Under the pieces are notes generated by a model that was given only the letters and a program-made list of their open reading frames with translations, made no database searches and was not told where the DNA came from. A stretch of 64,000 nucleotides of DNA from UBA10677 sp045532295 (GTDB lineage Bacteria > Bacillota > Clostridia > Christensenellales > Pumilibacteraceae), in NCBI GenBank assembly GCA_045532295.1, contig JAZSFP010000027.1, positions 1-64,000 on the forward strand. The letters are read 5' to 3'. A program made the position numbers and the translations under genes. Below are positions 26,919-35,493 of this stretch, piece after piece; within the stretch, counting starts at the first letter, position 1, and each line of letters begins with the position of its first letter.

Positions 26919-28538
26919 ATGGAACTAATTACCGCCCATAGATTATGGCGCGACTACGATTACTCCGCTCTTCCTCTTAACGAAACGCTCATAAGAGAAG
27001 AAAAAGCGGATAATTACAAAATTGAATATATCTATTTTAACGGCGAACCTACTCAAGACGGTTGCGTCCGTATTTTTGCGCGCGTTTATACTCCCACCGA
27101 TAGAAAGCCTCTTGCAGGTATGGTGCTTTGCAACGACGCTAACGATCCTTTCGATATGACTTACACCTCTATTCTTCTTCAAAACGGCTATACGGTAATC
27201 GTTCCCGACTACGCCGGCAAAAGAGATAGCGGTCTTTATACGATTTATCCCTATTCACTACGCTCGGCAAACTTTTTTAGCGAAGAGAGCGACTTTAATT
27301 CTCTTCCTAATAATCCAAAACTTCACTCGCATTTTTCTTACGCTTGCGTAATGCTCCGCGCTTATTGTTATCTTAAACAAAAAGGTTCTTTTCGTTCGGG
27401 TAAAATAGGATTTTTCGGCGTAAGAGAGGGCGCGTTGTCCGTTTATAAAGCGGCTTTCGTTGAACCCGAGGCTTTTTGCGCTATTGCTTTATTTAACTCT
27501 TGCTATATTCCCTCGCTCGATATTAAAAGCGAAGAGGCTAACCTTTACAATTCCTGTCTTGCCAACCAAACTTACGCCGCGCTTTTAACCGTTCCTACCT
27601 ATATCATCGAAAGTTCTAATAACTCTGAAAACTCACTGTTTTCTTCGTCTGCGTTATACACCGTTTCGAGTAATAGCGTTAGTATGTATATAGCGGAACA
27701 CTCGGATAACACTTTGTCTTCTTCGCAAACGAAAAGCCTCGTCGCTTTCGTCAATAACCACAGAAACGGCAAAGTTGATATGGCGTCTTATCCTATTATC
27801 GAGGCAAAGAATAGCGACCGTCAACTTTACTTTAATATCACTATTCCATCGCCTAAAAAGGTAGTAGGGGTATATGCTTACCACACTTTTGGTAATGGAC
27901 GAGGAGCGTATAGAAACTGGCTTAAACTTCCGCTCGTTAAAATTTCCGAAACGGAATACCTTTGTAAAGTAGACGTATTCCTTCCTAAAGACGAGATGAG
28001 CGCCTTCGTCACCGTAAAATACGAAAACGATTTCTGTCTTTCCAGTGAAATTTTAACTCGTATTCCGCTTTTGTTAGGAGTTGCGAGCAAAAATATCATT
28101 AAATCCCGTCTCGTTTACGACGCGGATATGGGTACAGAGGCTTGGCTCGTTACTAAAAGTAAACTTTCTTCTTCGAGAGTCTTCATTAAAAAAGGAAGTA
28201 AAGGAATTGAGGGCGTAACGGGTTCTACTAATTCCGTTACTTCGCTTTCAATCGGCGACATAAGGACGCAGGGCGAACAGGACTCGACCCTCCAACTTCT
28301 CATATACTCTGAAAAACAACAAACGCTGGATATTCAAATAACCTGTTTAATAGAGGACGAATATCTTTCTTACTCGACTACGAAATGGGTTTCATCTTTT
28401 GGAGAGTGGTCAAAAATTACTTTGTCATCTAACGAGTTTAAGAGCGACCACGGAACTATGGACGGCTGGCAAGACGCGGTTTGTATCACGATAAACAGCG
28501 AAAGCGAACTTCTTATTAACTCGGTGGTTTGGATATGA
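26919..28538 (+). CDS. Alpha/beta-hydrolase-like protein lacking the nucleophile serine
   Basis: 539 aa. Residues about 35-290 look like a dienelactone-hydrolase-type alpha/beta fold (VRIFARVYTPTDRKPLAGMVL, then YTVIVPDYAGKRDSG). At the nucleophile elbow the expected GxSxG reads GVREG (167-171), so Arg169 replaces the serine. Residues 300-539 are beta-rich, possibly two binding domains. It is therefore probably non-catalytic or uses other chemistry. CGAGGTG precedes the ATG. Its stop overlaps the DUF951 start (ATGA), linking it to DUF951 and signal peptidase. The true function is unknown. Confidence 0.7.
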   Translation: MELITAHRLWRDYDYSALPLNETLIREEKADNYKIEYIYFNGEPTQDGCVRIFARVYTPTDRKPLAGMVLCNDANDPFDMTYTSILLQNGYTVIVPDYAGKRDSGLYTIYPYSLRSANFFSEESDFNSLPNNPKLHSHFSYACVMLRAYCYLKQKGSFRSGKIGFFGVREGALSVYKAAFVEPEAFCAIALFNSCYIPSLDIKSEEANLYNSCLANQTYAALLTVPTYIIESSNNSENSLFSSSALYTVSSNSVSMYIAEHSDNTLSSSQTKSLVAFVNNHRNGKVDMASYPIIEAKNSDRQLYFNITIPSPKKVVGVYAYHTFGNGRGAYRNWLKLPLVKISETEYLCKVDVFLPKDEMSAFVTVKYENDFCLSSEILTRIPLLLGVASKNIIKSRLVYDADMGTEAWLVTKSKLSSSRVFIKKGSKGIEGVTGSTNSVTSLSIGDIRTQGEQDSTLQLLIYSEKQQTLDIQITCLIEDEYLSYSTTKWVSSFGEWSKITLSSNEFKSDHGTMDGWQDAVCITINSESELLINSVVWI

Positions 28539-28708
28539 CGCTTTCTTTAGGACAAATCGTTATAACCAAAAAACCTCACGCTTGCGGAGAAAATAAGTGG
28601 ACGGTAGTAAGAACGGGCGCGGATATTAAACTTAAGTGTAATAAATGCGAACATATCGTTCTTATTCCTCTTGATAAAGCAAAAAAGATTATAAAGGAAA
28701 TTAAATGA
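28535..28708 (+). CDS. DUF951 family zinc-ribbon protein
   Basis: 57 aa, overlapping both neighbours by ATGA junctions. The sequence follows the DUF951 pattern: KKPHACG, then W-x-V-x-R-TGADIKLKC-x-x-C. Cys17, Cys35 and Cys38 may bind a metal. This small Firmicutes protein is often near origin-region housekeeping genes. Its function is unknown. Translation is coupled to the genes before and after. Confidence 0.9.
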   Translation: MTLSLGQIVITKKPHACGENKWTVVRTGADIKLKCNKCEHIVLIPLDKAKKIIKEIK

Positions 28709-29379
28709 ATTCTCTTTTAGGTAAAACTGACAATAAGTCTTTTGACGTTATAGACAATATCGTTTCGGGATTACTTAACTTCCTTATTATCGTAATTTCG
28801 ATTTTGGCTTTAATGTACGTACTCTTTGTTCCATTTAATATTGACGGATCAAGTATGTTGCCTTCGCTTAATAACGGCGATATGGCGCTCGTAAGTAAAC
28901 TTACCCAGCCTAATAAGAGCGATATCGTCGTAATAGATACGGGCAAAGATTATAAAAAAGACGGTCAATCTTTTAAGCACTACATTATTAAACGCGTAAT
29001 TGCAAGCGAAAACGAAAGGGTTGCTTTCTTAAAAGAAGATGGCGTAATAAACCTCTATATTGATAGTGGTAGCGGATTTAAAAAGGTCGAAGAAGATTAT
29101 ATAAACGAAAAAATGGAACTTTCTTCCTCTTCTCTCTTTACTGCCGTTGATATTTGCTCTACGAAAGAGGAAATGTCGCAAAAAAATATAACCGTTCCTG
29201 AAAATTCGGTATTCGTTCTTGGCGATAACCGTAACGTTTCTCTCGATTCAAGAAGATACGGTTGCTTTGAAATAACTTCGATTGTCGGTACGGTAATAGC
29301 AAATTTTAATCAAGAAGATTTTTGGTTCGGATTTTTCTCACTCTTCTATAAAAGCGAGAATACGACTAATAATATTTAA
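28705..29379 (+). CDS. lepB: Type I signal peptidase
   Basis: 224 aa with one N-terminal membrane helix (about 22-44). It cleaves signal peptides from exported proteins. The box B region GSSMLPSL carries the catalytic Ser50. KHYIIKRVIA carries the general base Lys96, and LGDNRNVSLDSRRYG is the conserved box E. It starts within the DUF951 stop codon. Demand for signal peptidase fits the many secreted proteins in this window. Confidence 0.93.
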   Translation: MNSLLGKTDNKSFDVIDNIVSGLLNFLIIVISILALMYVLFVPFNIDGSSMLPSLNNGDMALVSKLTQPNKSDIVVIDTGKDYKKDGQSFKHYIIKRVIASENERVAFLKEDGVINLYIDSGSGFKKVEEDYINEKMELSSSSLFTAVDICSTKEEMSQKNITVPENSVFVLGDNRNVSLDSRRYGCFEITSIVGTVIANFNQEDFWFGFFSLFYKSENTTNNI

Positions 29380-29397
29380 CATCAAGGAGAACTTAAA

Positions 29398-30249
29398 ATG
29401 ATTATAATCTCATCTGACAGCACTGCAGACCTTAACGAGTTATTTAACGAAAGAGAAGTAAAAACTATTCCTCTTGCGGTAATCTTAAACGGCGAAATGT
29501 ACCAAGACGGCATTGACGTAAACCCTCAAAAGATTTACGACTCCGTTGAAGAGACGGGCTCTCTTCCTAAAACGAGCGCAAGAAGCGTTGAAGAATATAA
29601 AGAATACTTTTCTTCCATTAAAGGCGAGGGCGACGAAGTTATCCATATTTCAATATCCGGCGAAATTTCCGTTACTTGTAGAAACGCTATGAAGGCTGCG
29701 GAAGAATTAGGCGGAGTACATATCGTTGACGGTAAATCACTTTCTACCGGAACGGGACTTTTAGTTTTGTACGCGTGCGACCTTCGTGACGAAGGAAAAC
29801 TCAGCGCAAGCGAAATCGCTGAAAAAGTAAGAGAAAGAGTAGAGTTCGTTGAGGCGTCTTTCTTCGTTAATAAAATGGATTATCTCCACAAAGGAGGAAG
29901 ATGCTCCGGTCTTGCATCATTCGTTGCAACGGCGCTCGGTATTAAGCCTTCGCTCCTTCTTAAAGAGGGTAAAATTGTCGTTGGTAAAAAGTATATGGGT
30001 GGCGTTGAAAAGATTGCTAAGCAGTACGTAGATAATATCTTTAAGATGTATCCTAATCCCGACCTTAAGCGTATCTTTATCACTTATACTTACGGAACGA
30101 GCGAAAAAGTAATAAACATTATTCGTGACGAAGTTAAAAAGCGCTTTGACTTTGAAGTAATTTACGAAACGGTTGCCTCGTCAACGATAACTTGCCACTG
30201 CGGAAAAGGAACTATCGGTATTCTTTACATAAACGACGGAGATAAGTAA
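29398..30249 (+). CDS. DegV family fatty-acid-binding protein
   Basis: 283 aa, full length. DegV (FakB-type) proteins hold a fatty acid for phosphorylation by FakA. Family features seen are the opening IIISSDSTADL, the LPKTSARSVEEY segment, the HISISGEIS motif, SLSTGTGLL and MDYLHKGGRCSGL. AAGGAG precedes the ATG, 18 nt after lepB, so it is the last gene of the operon. No fakA is in the window. Confidence 0.93.
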   Translation: MIIISSDSTADLNELFNEREVKTIPLAVILNGEMYQDGIDVNPQKIYDSVEETGSLPKTSARSVEEYKEYFSSIKGEGDEVIHISISGEISVTCRNAMKAAEELGGVHIVDGKSLSTGTGLLVLYACDLRDEGKLSASEIAEKVRERVEFVEASFFVNKMDYLHKGGRCSGLASFVATALGIKPSLLLKEGKIVVGKKYMGGVEKIAKQYVDNIFKMYPNPDLKRIFITYTYGTSEKVINIIRDEVKKRFDFEVIYETVASSTITCHCGKGTIGILYINDGDK

Positions 30250-30257
30250 AAAAGAAT

Positions 30258-30287
30258 AACTTCCATCTTATTTGGTGGAAGTTTTTT
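30258..30287 (+). terminator. Terminator after degV
   Basis: AACTTCCA/TGGAAGTT stem followed by TTTT. Confidence 0.85.
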
Positions 30288-30528
30288 ATACGGAAGATTT
30301 TTTCTTCACTCCTCGTAAATCTTATATTATTTAAAGTAAAGAATAGTAGTAGAAGTAATAGTGTAGAGTGGAAATGTTAATAACTATTTTTTACCTTTCA
30401 AAAATCCTGAAAAAGCCGTTTTTTAACTAAAAAAACCGTGAAAAAGTCTATTGTTATTAAATAGTAACTTTGTTGATAACCCTCATAAAACTATGTTTAT
30501 AAGGGTGTAAAAACGGGTGGAAAAGGTA

Positions 30529-30629
30529 TGTGGAAAACTTTTTTCCGCTTTAGTCATATAAAGGATTAAAGCAGTATAAATAGTGAATAAGTGTGAATAA
30601 AGTTGAGTTATCCACAAAAGTTATCCACA
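30529..30629. promoter_or_regulatory. DnaA-box cluster upstream of mnmE
   Basis: Two perfect TTATCCACA boxes in tandem (30608-30616 and 30621-30629) and two one-mismatch boxes on the minus strand (30529-30537 TTTTCCACA, 30592-30600 TTATTCACA). They lie in a 457-bp AT-rich gap (30250-30706) with no gene. It could be an origin element, a DnaA-titration site, or DnaA control of mnmE. Confidence 0.55.
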
Positions 30630-30671
30630 TTGTGAGTTAATATATTGTTAAAAAGTGGGTAAAACAAAACA

Positions 30672-30700
30672 TTGACATTATTTAAAAAAAGATATATAAT
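30672..30700 (+). promoter_or_regulatory. Promoter of mnmE placed for a leaderless mRNA
   Basis: TTGACA (30672-30677), 17-nt spacer, TATAAT (30695-30700), then 6 nt to the ATG at 30707. Confidence 0.75.
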
Positions 30701-30706
30701 AATGAT

Positions 30707-32026
30707 ATGACTGATAAGAGTAAAACGATAATAGCGATTGCAACTCCGCTTGGAGTGGGCGCAATCGGAATAATAAGAGTAAGCGGACCGAAAGCGATTG
30801 AAGGCGTAAGCAAGATTATGAGCGCGCTTAAAAAAGTTGAACCGAGAGTAATGGCTTTTGGAAAGATTAAAGCGGGCGAATTCGTAGACGATTGTATGGC
30901 CGTCTATTTCGTCGCGCCTAATTCTTTTACGGGCGAAGACAGTGTAGAAATTTATTGCCACGGCTCGCTCGCGCTTATGAACGGCGTTATTGACTATCTT
31001 ATAAAGAACGAGGATTTTTGTTACGCAGAGGGCGGAGATTTTACCGCACGCGCGTTTTCTAACGGTAAGATTGACTTAACCGAGGCGGAGGGTATTTACG
31101 ATATAATCAACGCTCAAACCGAGGCAGAAATTAGAGGCGCGTATTCGCTCTTATCGGGAAAACTTTCTAAAGAGATTACTGAAATTCAAAGTATGCTTAT
31201 ATCCGTTAGAGCGGACATTGAAGCGCCTATTGATTATCCTGAAGAGGACGTGGAAGAACAGACGGCGCAGTCGGTTTATAATGGGCTATGTAAAATTGAC
31301 GAAAGATTAGAAAAATTGCTCTCATCATATAGAAACGGACGACTTATTCGTGACGGCGTTTCCGTATCTTTAGTGGGAAAGCCCAACGCGGGAAAGAGCA
31401 GTTTAATGAACGCTTTACTTGGTTACGAGCGTTCGATAGTAACGGACGAAAAGGGAACTACGCGCGACACTTTAACGGAAAGTTATATCTATAAAGGCGT
31501 GAGGTTTAATATTACCGATACCGCCGGTATTCGTGAGGCGCAATCACTCCCAGAAAAAATGGGTATAGAGAGAGCGGTAAACAGCGCAAAGTCGAGCGAT
31601 ATAGTTTTAGTTTTAGTGGAAAACGGAGAAAATCCCACTGAACTTATTGAAAAAGTTAAGGGTGAGGGAAGAGAGATTATCGTCGTAGAAAATAAGATTG
31701 ATATAGTAGAGCCGAGTTTAGAAAAAAGCGTTAAAATTAGCGCGAAAACGGGCGAGGGCGTTGAAAAATTAAAGGACGAAATTTATAGAGCGAGCGGTAT
31801 TACGCAAAGCGGTGGCGTTGCGCTCAATAACCGTCGTCAGTACGACGCTACGAAGAGCGCGAAAGAGTGCGTTGAAAGGGCGAAGGAAAACGCTTTAATT
31901 CTTCCGCTTGAACTTATATCTGCGGATATTTACGACGCTTATACCGCGCTTGGTAAGATTACGGGAATAACGGGCTCGGACGCGCTTGCAAACGAGATTT
32001 TCCGTAAGTTCTGCGTAGGAAAGTAG
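30707..32026 (+). CDS. mnmE: tRNA modification GTPase MnmE
   Basis: 439 aa, slightly shorter than usual. With MnmG it installs the 5-carboxymethylaminomethyl group on U34 of tRNAs. The N-terminal tetrahydrofolate-binding domain starts IIAIATPLGVGAIGIIRVSG. The inserted G domain has GKPNAGKSSLMN, DTAGIRE and a NKID motif. The C-terminus FRKFCVGK has the catalytic Cys. No Shine-Dalgarno is visible. In related bacteria mnmE belongs to the dnaA/oriC gene block; mnmG is not here. It heads a run of closely spaced genes. Confidence 0.97.
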   Translation: MTDKSKTIIAIATPLGVGAIGIIRVSGPKAIEGVSKIMSALKKVEPRVMAFGKIKAGEFVDDCMAVYFVAPNSFTGEDSVEIYCHGSLALMNGVIDYLIKNEDFCYAEGGDFTARAFSNGKIDLTEAEGIYDIINAQTEAEIRGAYSLLSGKLSKEITEIQSMLISVRADIEAPIDYPEEDVEEQTAQSVYNGLCKIDERLEKLLSSYRNGRLIRDGVSVSLVGKPNAGKSSLMNALLGYERSIVTDEKGTTRDTLTESYIYKGVRFNITDTAGIREAQSLPEKMGIERAVNSAKSSDIVLVLVENGENPTELIEKVKGEGREIIVVENKIDIVEPSLEKSVKISAKTGEGVEKLKDEIYRASGITQSGGVALNNRRQYDATKSAKECVERAKENALILPLELISADIYDAYTALGKITGITGSDALANEIFRKFCVGK

Positions 32027-32035
32027 GAGAAAATT

Positions 32036-32491
32036 ATGCAAATCAAGGAAATAGCAGTCAACCGCAAGGCTCGGTTTGATTATTTTATAGAAGAAACGCT
32101 CGAGGCAGGCATATCGCTAACGGGCGCTGAGGTAAAGAGCGCGAAACTCGGGCATATGAGTATAGGCGACGGGTTTTGTTTTATCGAGGACGGAAATATT
32201 ATTCTTAAAAACAGTCAGATAACCCCCTACGAGAAAGGCTCTTATTATAACGCCGAGGCGCGACGAGACCGTCAACTTCTTCTTCACAAGAAGGAAATAG
32301 CAAGGCTTATAGGTAAAATTCGCGAAAAGGGTTATACGCTCGTTCCTCTTAAAGCGTACTTTAAGGGAAGGTATATCAAGATTGAACTTGGGCTTTGTAA
32401 AGGTAAGCACTCGTTCGATAAAAAGAACGTTATTAAAGAGCGAGACCTTGACCGTCAGGCTCAGCGCGATATAGCAAATTACAGAGGATAG
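32036..32491 (+). CDS. smpB: SsrA-binding protein SmpB
   Basis: 151 aa, full length. It binds tmRNA and guides it into stalled ribosomes for trans-translation. Conserved segments: AVNRKARFDYFIEE, GISLTGAEVKSAK, KRG-like LLLHKKEIARL, and a C-terminal basic tail with RDLDRQAQRDI. AGGAG precedes the ATG, 9 nt after mnmE. No ssrA gene was recognised nearby. Confidence 0.96.
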   Translation: MQIKEIAVNRKARFDYFIEETLEAGISLTGAEVKSAKLGHMSIGDGFCFIEDGNIILKNSQITPYEKGSYYNAEARRDRQLLLHKKEIARLIGKIREKGYTLVPLKAYFKGRYIKIELGLCKGKHSFDKKNVIKERDLDRQAQRDIANYRG

Positions 32492-32493
32492 AA

Positions 32494-33177
32494 ATGGAAC
32501 GATTTATCCGCACGGAAAAGTTAATAGGAACGGAAAAATTGTCTACGCTTAAAAATTCGAGCGTACTAATTTTTGGCGTGGGCGGAGTAGGAGGCTACAC
32601 GGTTGAAGCGCTTGCCCGTTGCGGAGTGGGAAAGATAACCGTCGTTGACGGGGATATCGTTTCAAAGAGTAATATAAATCGTCAAATTATAGCGAGCGAG
32701 CAAACGGTTGGAAAGGATAAGGTTGAAGTTATTAAAGAGCGTATTTTATCAATAAACCCAAACTGTGAAGTTACTGCCGTTAAAACCTTCTTTTTACCTG
32801 AAAATAGTGATACGGTTGACTTTTTTTCGTACGATTATATTGTCGACGCCGTTGATACGGTTACTGCAAAATTAGAGATAATAAGAAAAAGTAGAGAGGC
32901 GAGCGTTCCCGTAATTTCGTGTATGGGAACGGGTAATAAGGTTGACCCCACTCTATTTAAGATAGCCGATATTTTTGAAACGAGCGTGTGTCCGCTTTGT
33001 AGGGTTATGAGAGCGGAACTTAAAAAAAGAGGGGTGGACAAACTCAAAGTTTTGTATTCTACTGAAAAGCGAAAGACGAGCGAGAGAGTACCGCAAAGCA
33101 TTGCTTTTTGTCCTTCCGTTGCAGGACTTTTGATTGCGTCGGAAGTAGTTAAAGATTTATGCGGAGGAAGTTTATAA
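32494..33177 (+). CDS. tcdA: tRNA threonylcarbamoyladenosine dehydratase (TcdA-like E1-type enzyme)
   Basis: 227 aa, ThiF/MoeB fold. TcdA adenylates and cyclises t6A37 of tRNA to ct6A. It shows the ATP-binding loop VLIFGVGGVGGYTVEAL (residues 28-44), VDGDIVSKSNINRQI and the YIVDAVDTVTAK segment. A CPLCRVMR motif probably supplies a zinc or reactive Cys. It starts 2 nt after smpB and overlaps the next ATG by 1 nt. Together with trmO (54 kb), two enzymes acting on t6A are present. Confidence 0.9.
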   Translation: MERFIRTEKLIGTEKLSTLKNSSVLIFGVGGVGGYTVEALARCGVGKITVVDGDIVSKSNINRQIIASEQTVGKDKVEVIKERILSINPNCEVTAVKTFFLPENSDTVDFFSYDYIVDAVDTVTAKLEIIRKSREASVPVISCMGTGNKVDPTLFKIADIFETSVCPLCRVMRAELKKRGVDKLKVLYSTEKRKTSERVPQSIAFCPSVAGLLIASEVVKDLCGGSL

Positions 33178-33833
33178 TGGCGGAGTGGCTTAACTTATTT
33201 TTTAACGATTTCGACCTGTTCTTCGGTGGGATTTGGCACAATCTTGCGCTAAACGGGGGCGGAATTTTTACCCCGTTTTTCAAACTTATTACTCTCCTTG
33301 GTGAAAAAGGAATAATCTTTTTTGCTACGGCGGTAGTATTGATGCTTTTCAAACCTACGAGAAAGACGGGCGTTTGCATTTTTGGAGCGGTCGCGCTTGG
33401 CGCAATTATCACTAATATTATCCTAAAAGACCTCGTTGCCCGTCCGCGCCCCTTTAACAACGCTATTTATAACGGCTGGTGGGTTACGGCAGGACAGAGC
33501 GTAGAGGACGGTTTTTCTTTTCCTTCAGGACATATCACTGCTTGCGCCTCAGCCTCGCTCGCGGTAGTTTTATCAAGAGGTAAAAAATGGCTCGCTCCTG
33601 CTATAATCGTAACCGCGCTAATGTGCGTTTCAAGAGTTTATCTCGTTGCGCATTACTCAAGCGACGCGCTTTTCGCCTGCTTGGTGGGTGGAGCAAGCGC
33701 AGTTGGAGCGTTTTTTATTACGAAGGCGTTATTCGGGCTTTTTGAAAAGCACGAAGACAAGAAGTTTTTTAACTTTATACTCAATTTTGATATAAGAAAT
33801 CTTTTTAAGAAAGAAGAGAAGAGCGATGTTTGA
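33177..33833 (+). CDS. PAP2-family membrane phosphatase
   Basis: 218 aa from the ATG at 33177, preceded by GGAGG; a start six codons earlier is less likely. About six membrane helices. The three-part PAP2 active site is complete: KDLVARPRPF, SFPSGH and SRVYLVAHYSSD. It probably dephosphorylates lipid phosphates such as undecaprenyl diphosphate or phosphatidic acid at the outer membrane face. The 1-nt overlap with tcdA (TAATG) suggests coupled translation. Confidence 0.92.
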   Translation: MAEWLNLFFNDFDLFFGGIWHNLALNGGGIFTPFFKLITLLGEKGIIFFATAVVLMLFKPTRKTGVCIFGAVALGAIITNIILKDLVARPRPFNNAIYNGWWVTAGQSVEDGFSFPSGHITACASASLAVVLSRGKKWLAPAIIVTALMCVSRVYLVAHYSSDALFACLVGGASAVGAFFITKALFGLFEKHEDKKFFNFILNFDIRNLFKKEEKSDV

Positions 33834-34461
33834 AACCGAACTTGAAAAAATTCTAAAAGACGAGGGCGCGTGTTTAGTGGGTTTTTGTCAAACTGGGGAT
33901 GAAAATCTTCCCTACGCCGTATCCATAGCCTATAAACTGAGCGATAGCGTACTCTCTACCATAACTAACGCGCCTACGATGATGTACTTTCAGCATTACC
34001 GTATAGTGAACACCAAACTTGACTTACTTTCCCTCTCCGCCCTTTCCTTTATCGAGAGCAAAGGGTATAGGGCTTTCCCCGTCGCAGCGTCGCAAAGCAT
34101 TGAGGGAACTAAGGGGTATTTTTCGCACAAAGAGGCGGCGGTAAAGGCAGGGCTTGGGTATATCGGAAGAAACTGTTTACTTATAACCAAAGAGTACGGC
34201 TCGAAAATTCGGCTTGCAACGGTGCTTACGGATATGCCTCTTTCCCCTCAAAGAGAGCGAGTGGAGTTTTCTTGCGGAGATTGTAATCTTTGCGTTTCAG
34301 CGTGCCCGGCAGGCGCGATTAGCGGAAAACAGCCGTCAACGAATAGAGAGGATTTTTTCGACGCTACGCTTTGCTCGACGCATATGAAAAAGGCTTATCA
34401 GCATATCGGAAGAGGTTCGGTGTGTGGAATTTGTATAAAAGTTTGCCCAAAGAATAAATAA
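33826..34461 (+). CDS. QueG-like double 4Fe-4S protein (short form)
   Basis: 211 aa, overlapping the PAP2 gene by 8 nt. The C-terminus has two 4Fe-4S motifs (CGDCNLCVSACP and CGICIKVCP). The middle segment AAVKAGLGYIGRNCLLI is typical of epoxyqueuosine reductase QueG, which makes queuosine in tRNA. At 211 aa it is much shorter than QueG (about 380) and belongs to the short clostridial paralog group, whose substrate is unknown. It could be a generic reductase. Confidence 0.8.
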   Translation: MFETELEKILKDEGACLVGFCQTGDENLPYAVSIAYKLSDSVLSTITNAPTMMYFQHYRIVNTKLDLLSLSALSFIESKGYRAFPVAASQSIEGTKGYFSHKEAAVKAGLGYIGRNCLLITKEYGSKIRLATVLTDMPLSPQRERVEFSCGDCNLCVSACPAGAISGKQPSTNREDFFDATLCSTHMKKAYQHIGRGSVCGICIKVCPKNK

Positions 34462-34471
34462 GGAGATAGAT

Positions 34472-35455
34472 ATGAACGGCTACTTAGTAATCACGGATTA
34501 TATCCAAAACGACGGCAAAAGCGATATTAGTGGCGCAATACAAAAAGTGATTGACGACAACCCTAACCGCGTAATCTTCTTCCCCGACGGCGTTTATTCG
34601 CTCTCTAAACCCATTTTAACGGGCGCGCATCCTAAAAAGAGCGTGTGTTTACTGCTTTCGGCGTACGCTATAATTCGTCCGACTGAGGAGTGGGATAGCG
34701 AAGAGGCGCTTATTCGTCTTGGCGCAAAGGACGAGGCTAATATTATTGAAGAGGCGGGCAGTAACTACTATCTTGACGGTGGTATTATCGACGGAGAGGG
34801 CAGAGCGAACGGCGTGTCTATTGACGGAGGACGCGAAACCGTTATTAAAAACTGCTCCATTAAGAATACCAAAATCGGCATTATCGTTAAGCGTGGCGCG
34901 AACAACGGCTCGTCGGACGCGGATATTAGCGGAGTTAATATAGTTGGAACGGGCGAAGTCGGTTCTATCGGCGTGCTCGTTAACGGCTGGGACAATACCT
35001 TTACGAATATGCGTATTGCTCGCGTTCAAAAAGGCTTTATGATAAATACTTGCGGTAATATTTTCCGCAATATCCACCCCCTTTTGTATCGCAATGAAAC
35101 CGAGGGCTTTTACGAAAACAGTAGAGCGTTCTGCGATATGGGTGGCTCGAATTTTTACGATAATTGCTATTCCGACCAGTTCTGCTACGGCTACGAAATA
35201 GGCGAGGGCAAATGCAATCTTTACTCAAACTGCTTTTGCTACTGGTACTCCCCACTCGACGGCTTTTACGGAGGCATCAAAGCAAACGGCAAACTTTGCT
35301 CTATCGTAAACGGTCTCCGCTTTTCCTTCGGCGCGCCCGCTAAAGAAATGGCAGTGCTCTCTGCCGACGAGGGCGGTAGCGGTAAACTCGAAAACCTCCT
35401 CATTGCAAACGAAGATAAAATTACCGATAAAACCTATCTTAAGTATAGAAAATAA
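34472..35455 (+). CDS. Right-handed beta-helix protein, pectate-lyase-like
   Basis: 327 aa, no signal peptide. The start (YIQNDGKSDISGAIQKVID, then RVIFFPDGVYSLSKPI) is typical of the pectate_lyase_3/GH28-type fold, and the rest shows beta-helix coils (GIIDGEGRANGVSIDGG, VIKNCSIKNTKIGIIV). Such proteins cleave or bind polygalacturonate or other acidic glycans. A cytoplasmic location suggests action on oligosaccharides. AAGGAG precedes the ATG. It fits with the rhamnose genes (pectin and rhamnogalacturonan use), but its catalytic type cannot be fixed. Confidence 0.8.
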   Translation: MNGYLVITDYIQNDGKSDISGAIQKVIDDNPNRVIFFPDGVYSLSKPILTGAHPKKSVCLLLSAYAIIRPTEEWDSEEALIRLGAKDEANIIEEAGSNYYLDGGIIDGEGRANGVSIDGGRETVIKNCSIKNTKIGIIVKRGANNGSSDADISGVNIVGTGEVGSIGVLVNGWDNTFTNMRIARVQKGFMINTCGNIFRNIHPLLYRNETEGFYENSRAFCDMGGSNFYDNCYSDQFCYGYEIGEGKCNLYSNCFCYWYSPLDGFYGGIKANGKLCSIVNGLRFSFGAPAKEMAVLSADEGGSGKLENLLIANEDKITDKTYLKYRK

Positions 35456-35493
35456 AGAAATGGAATTGCATAACAGTATTTAACAGACAAAAA

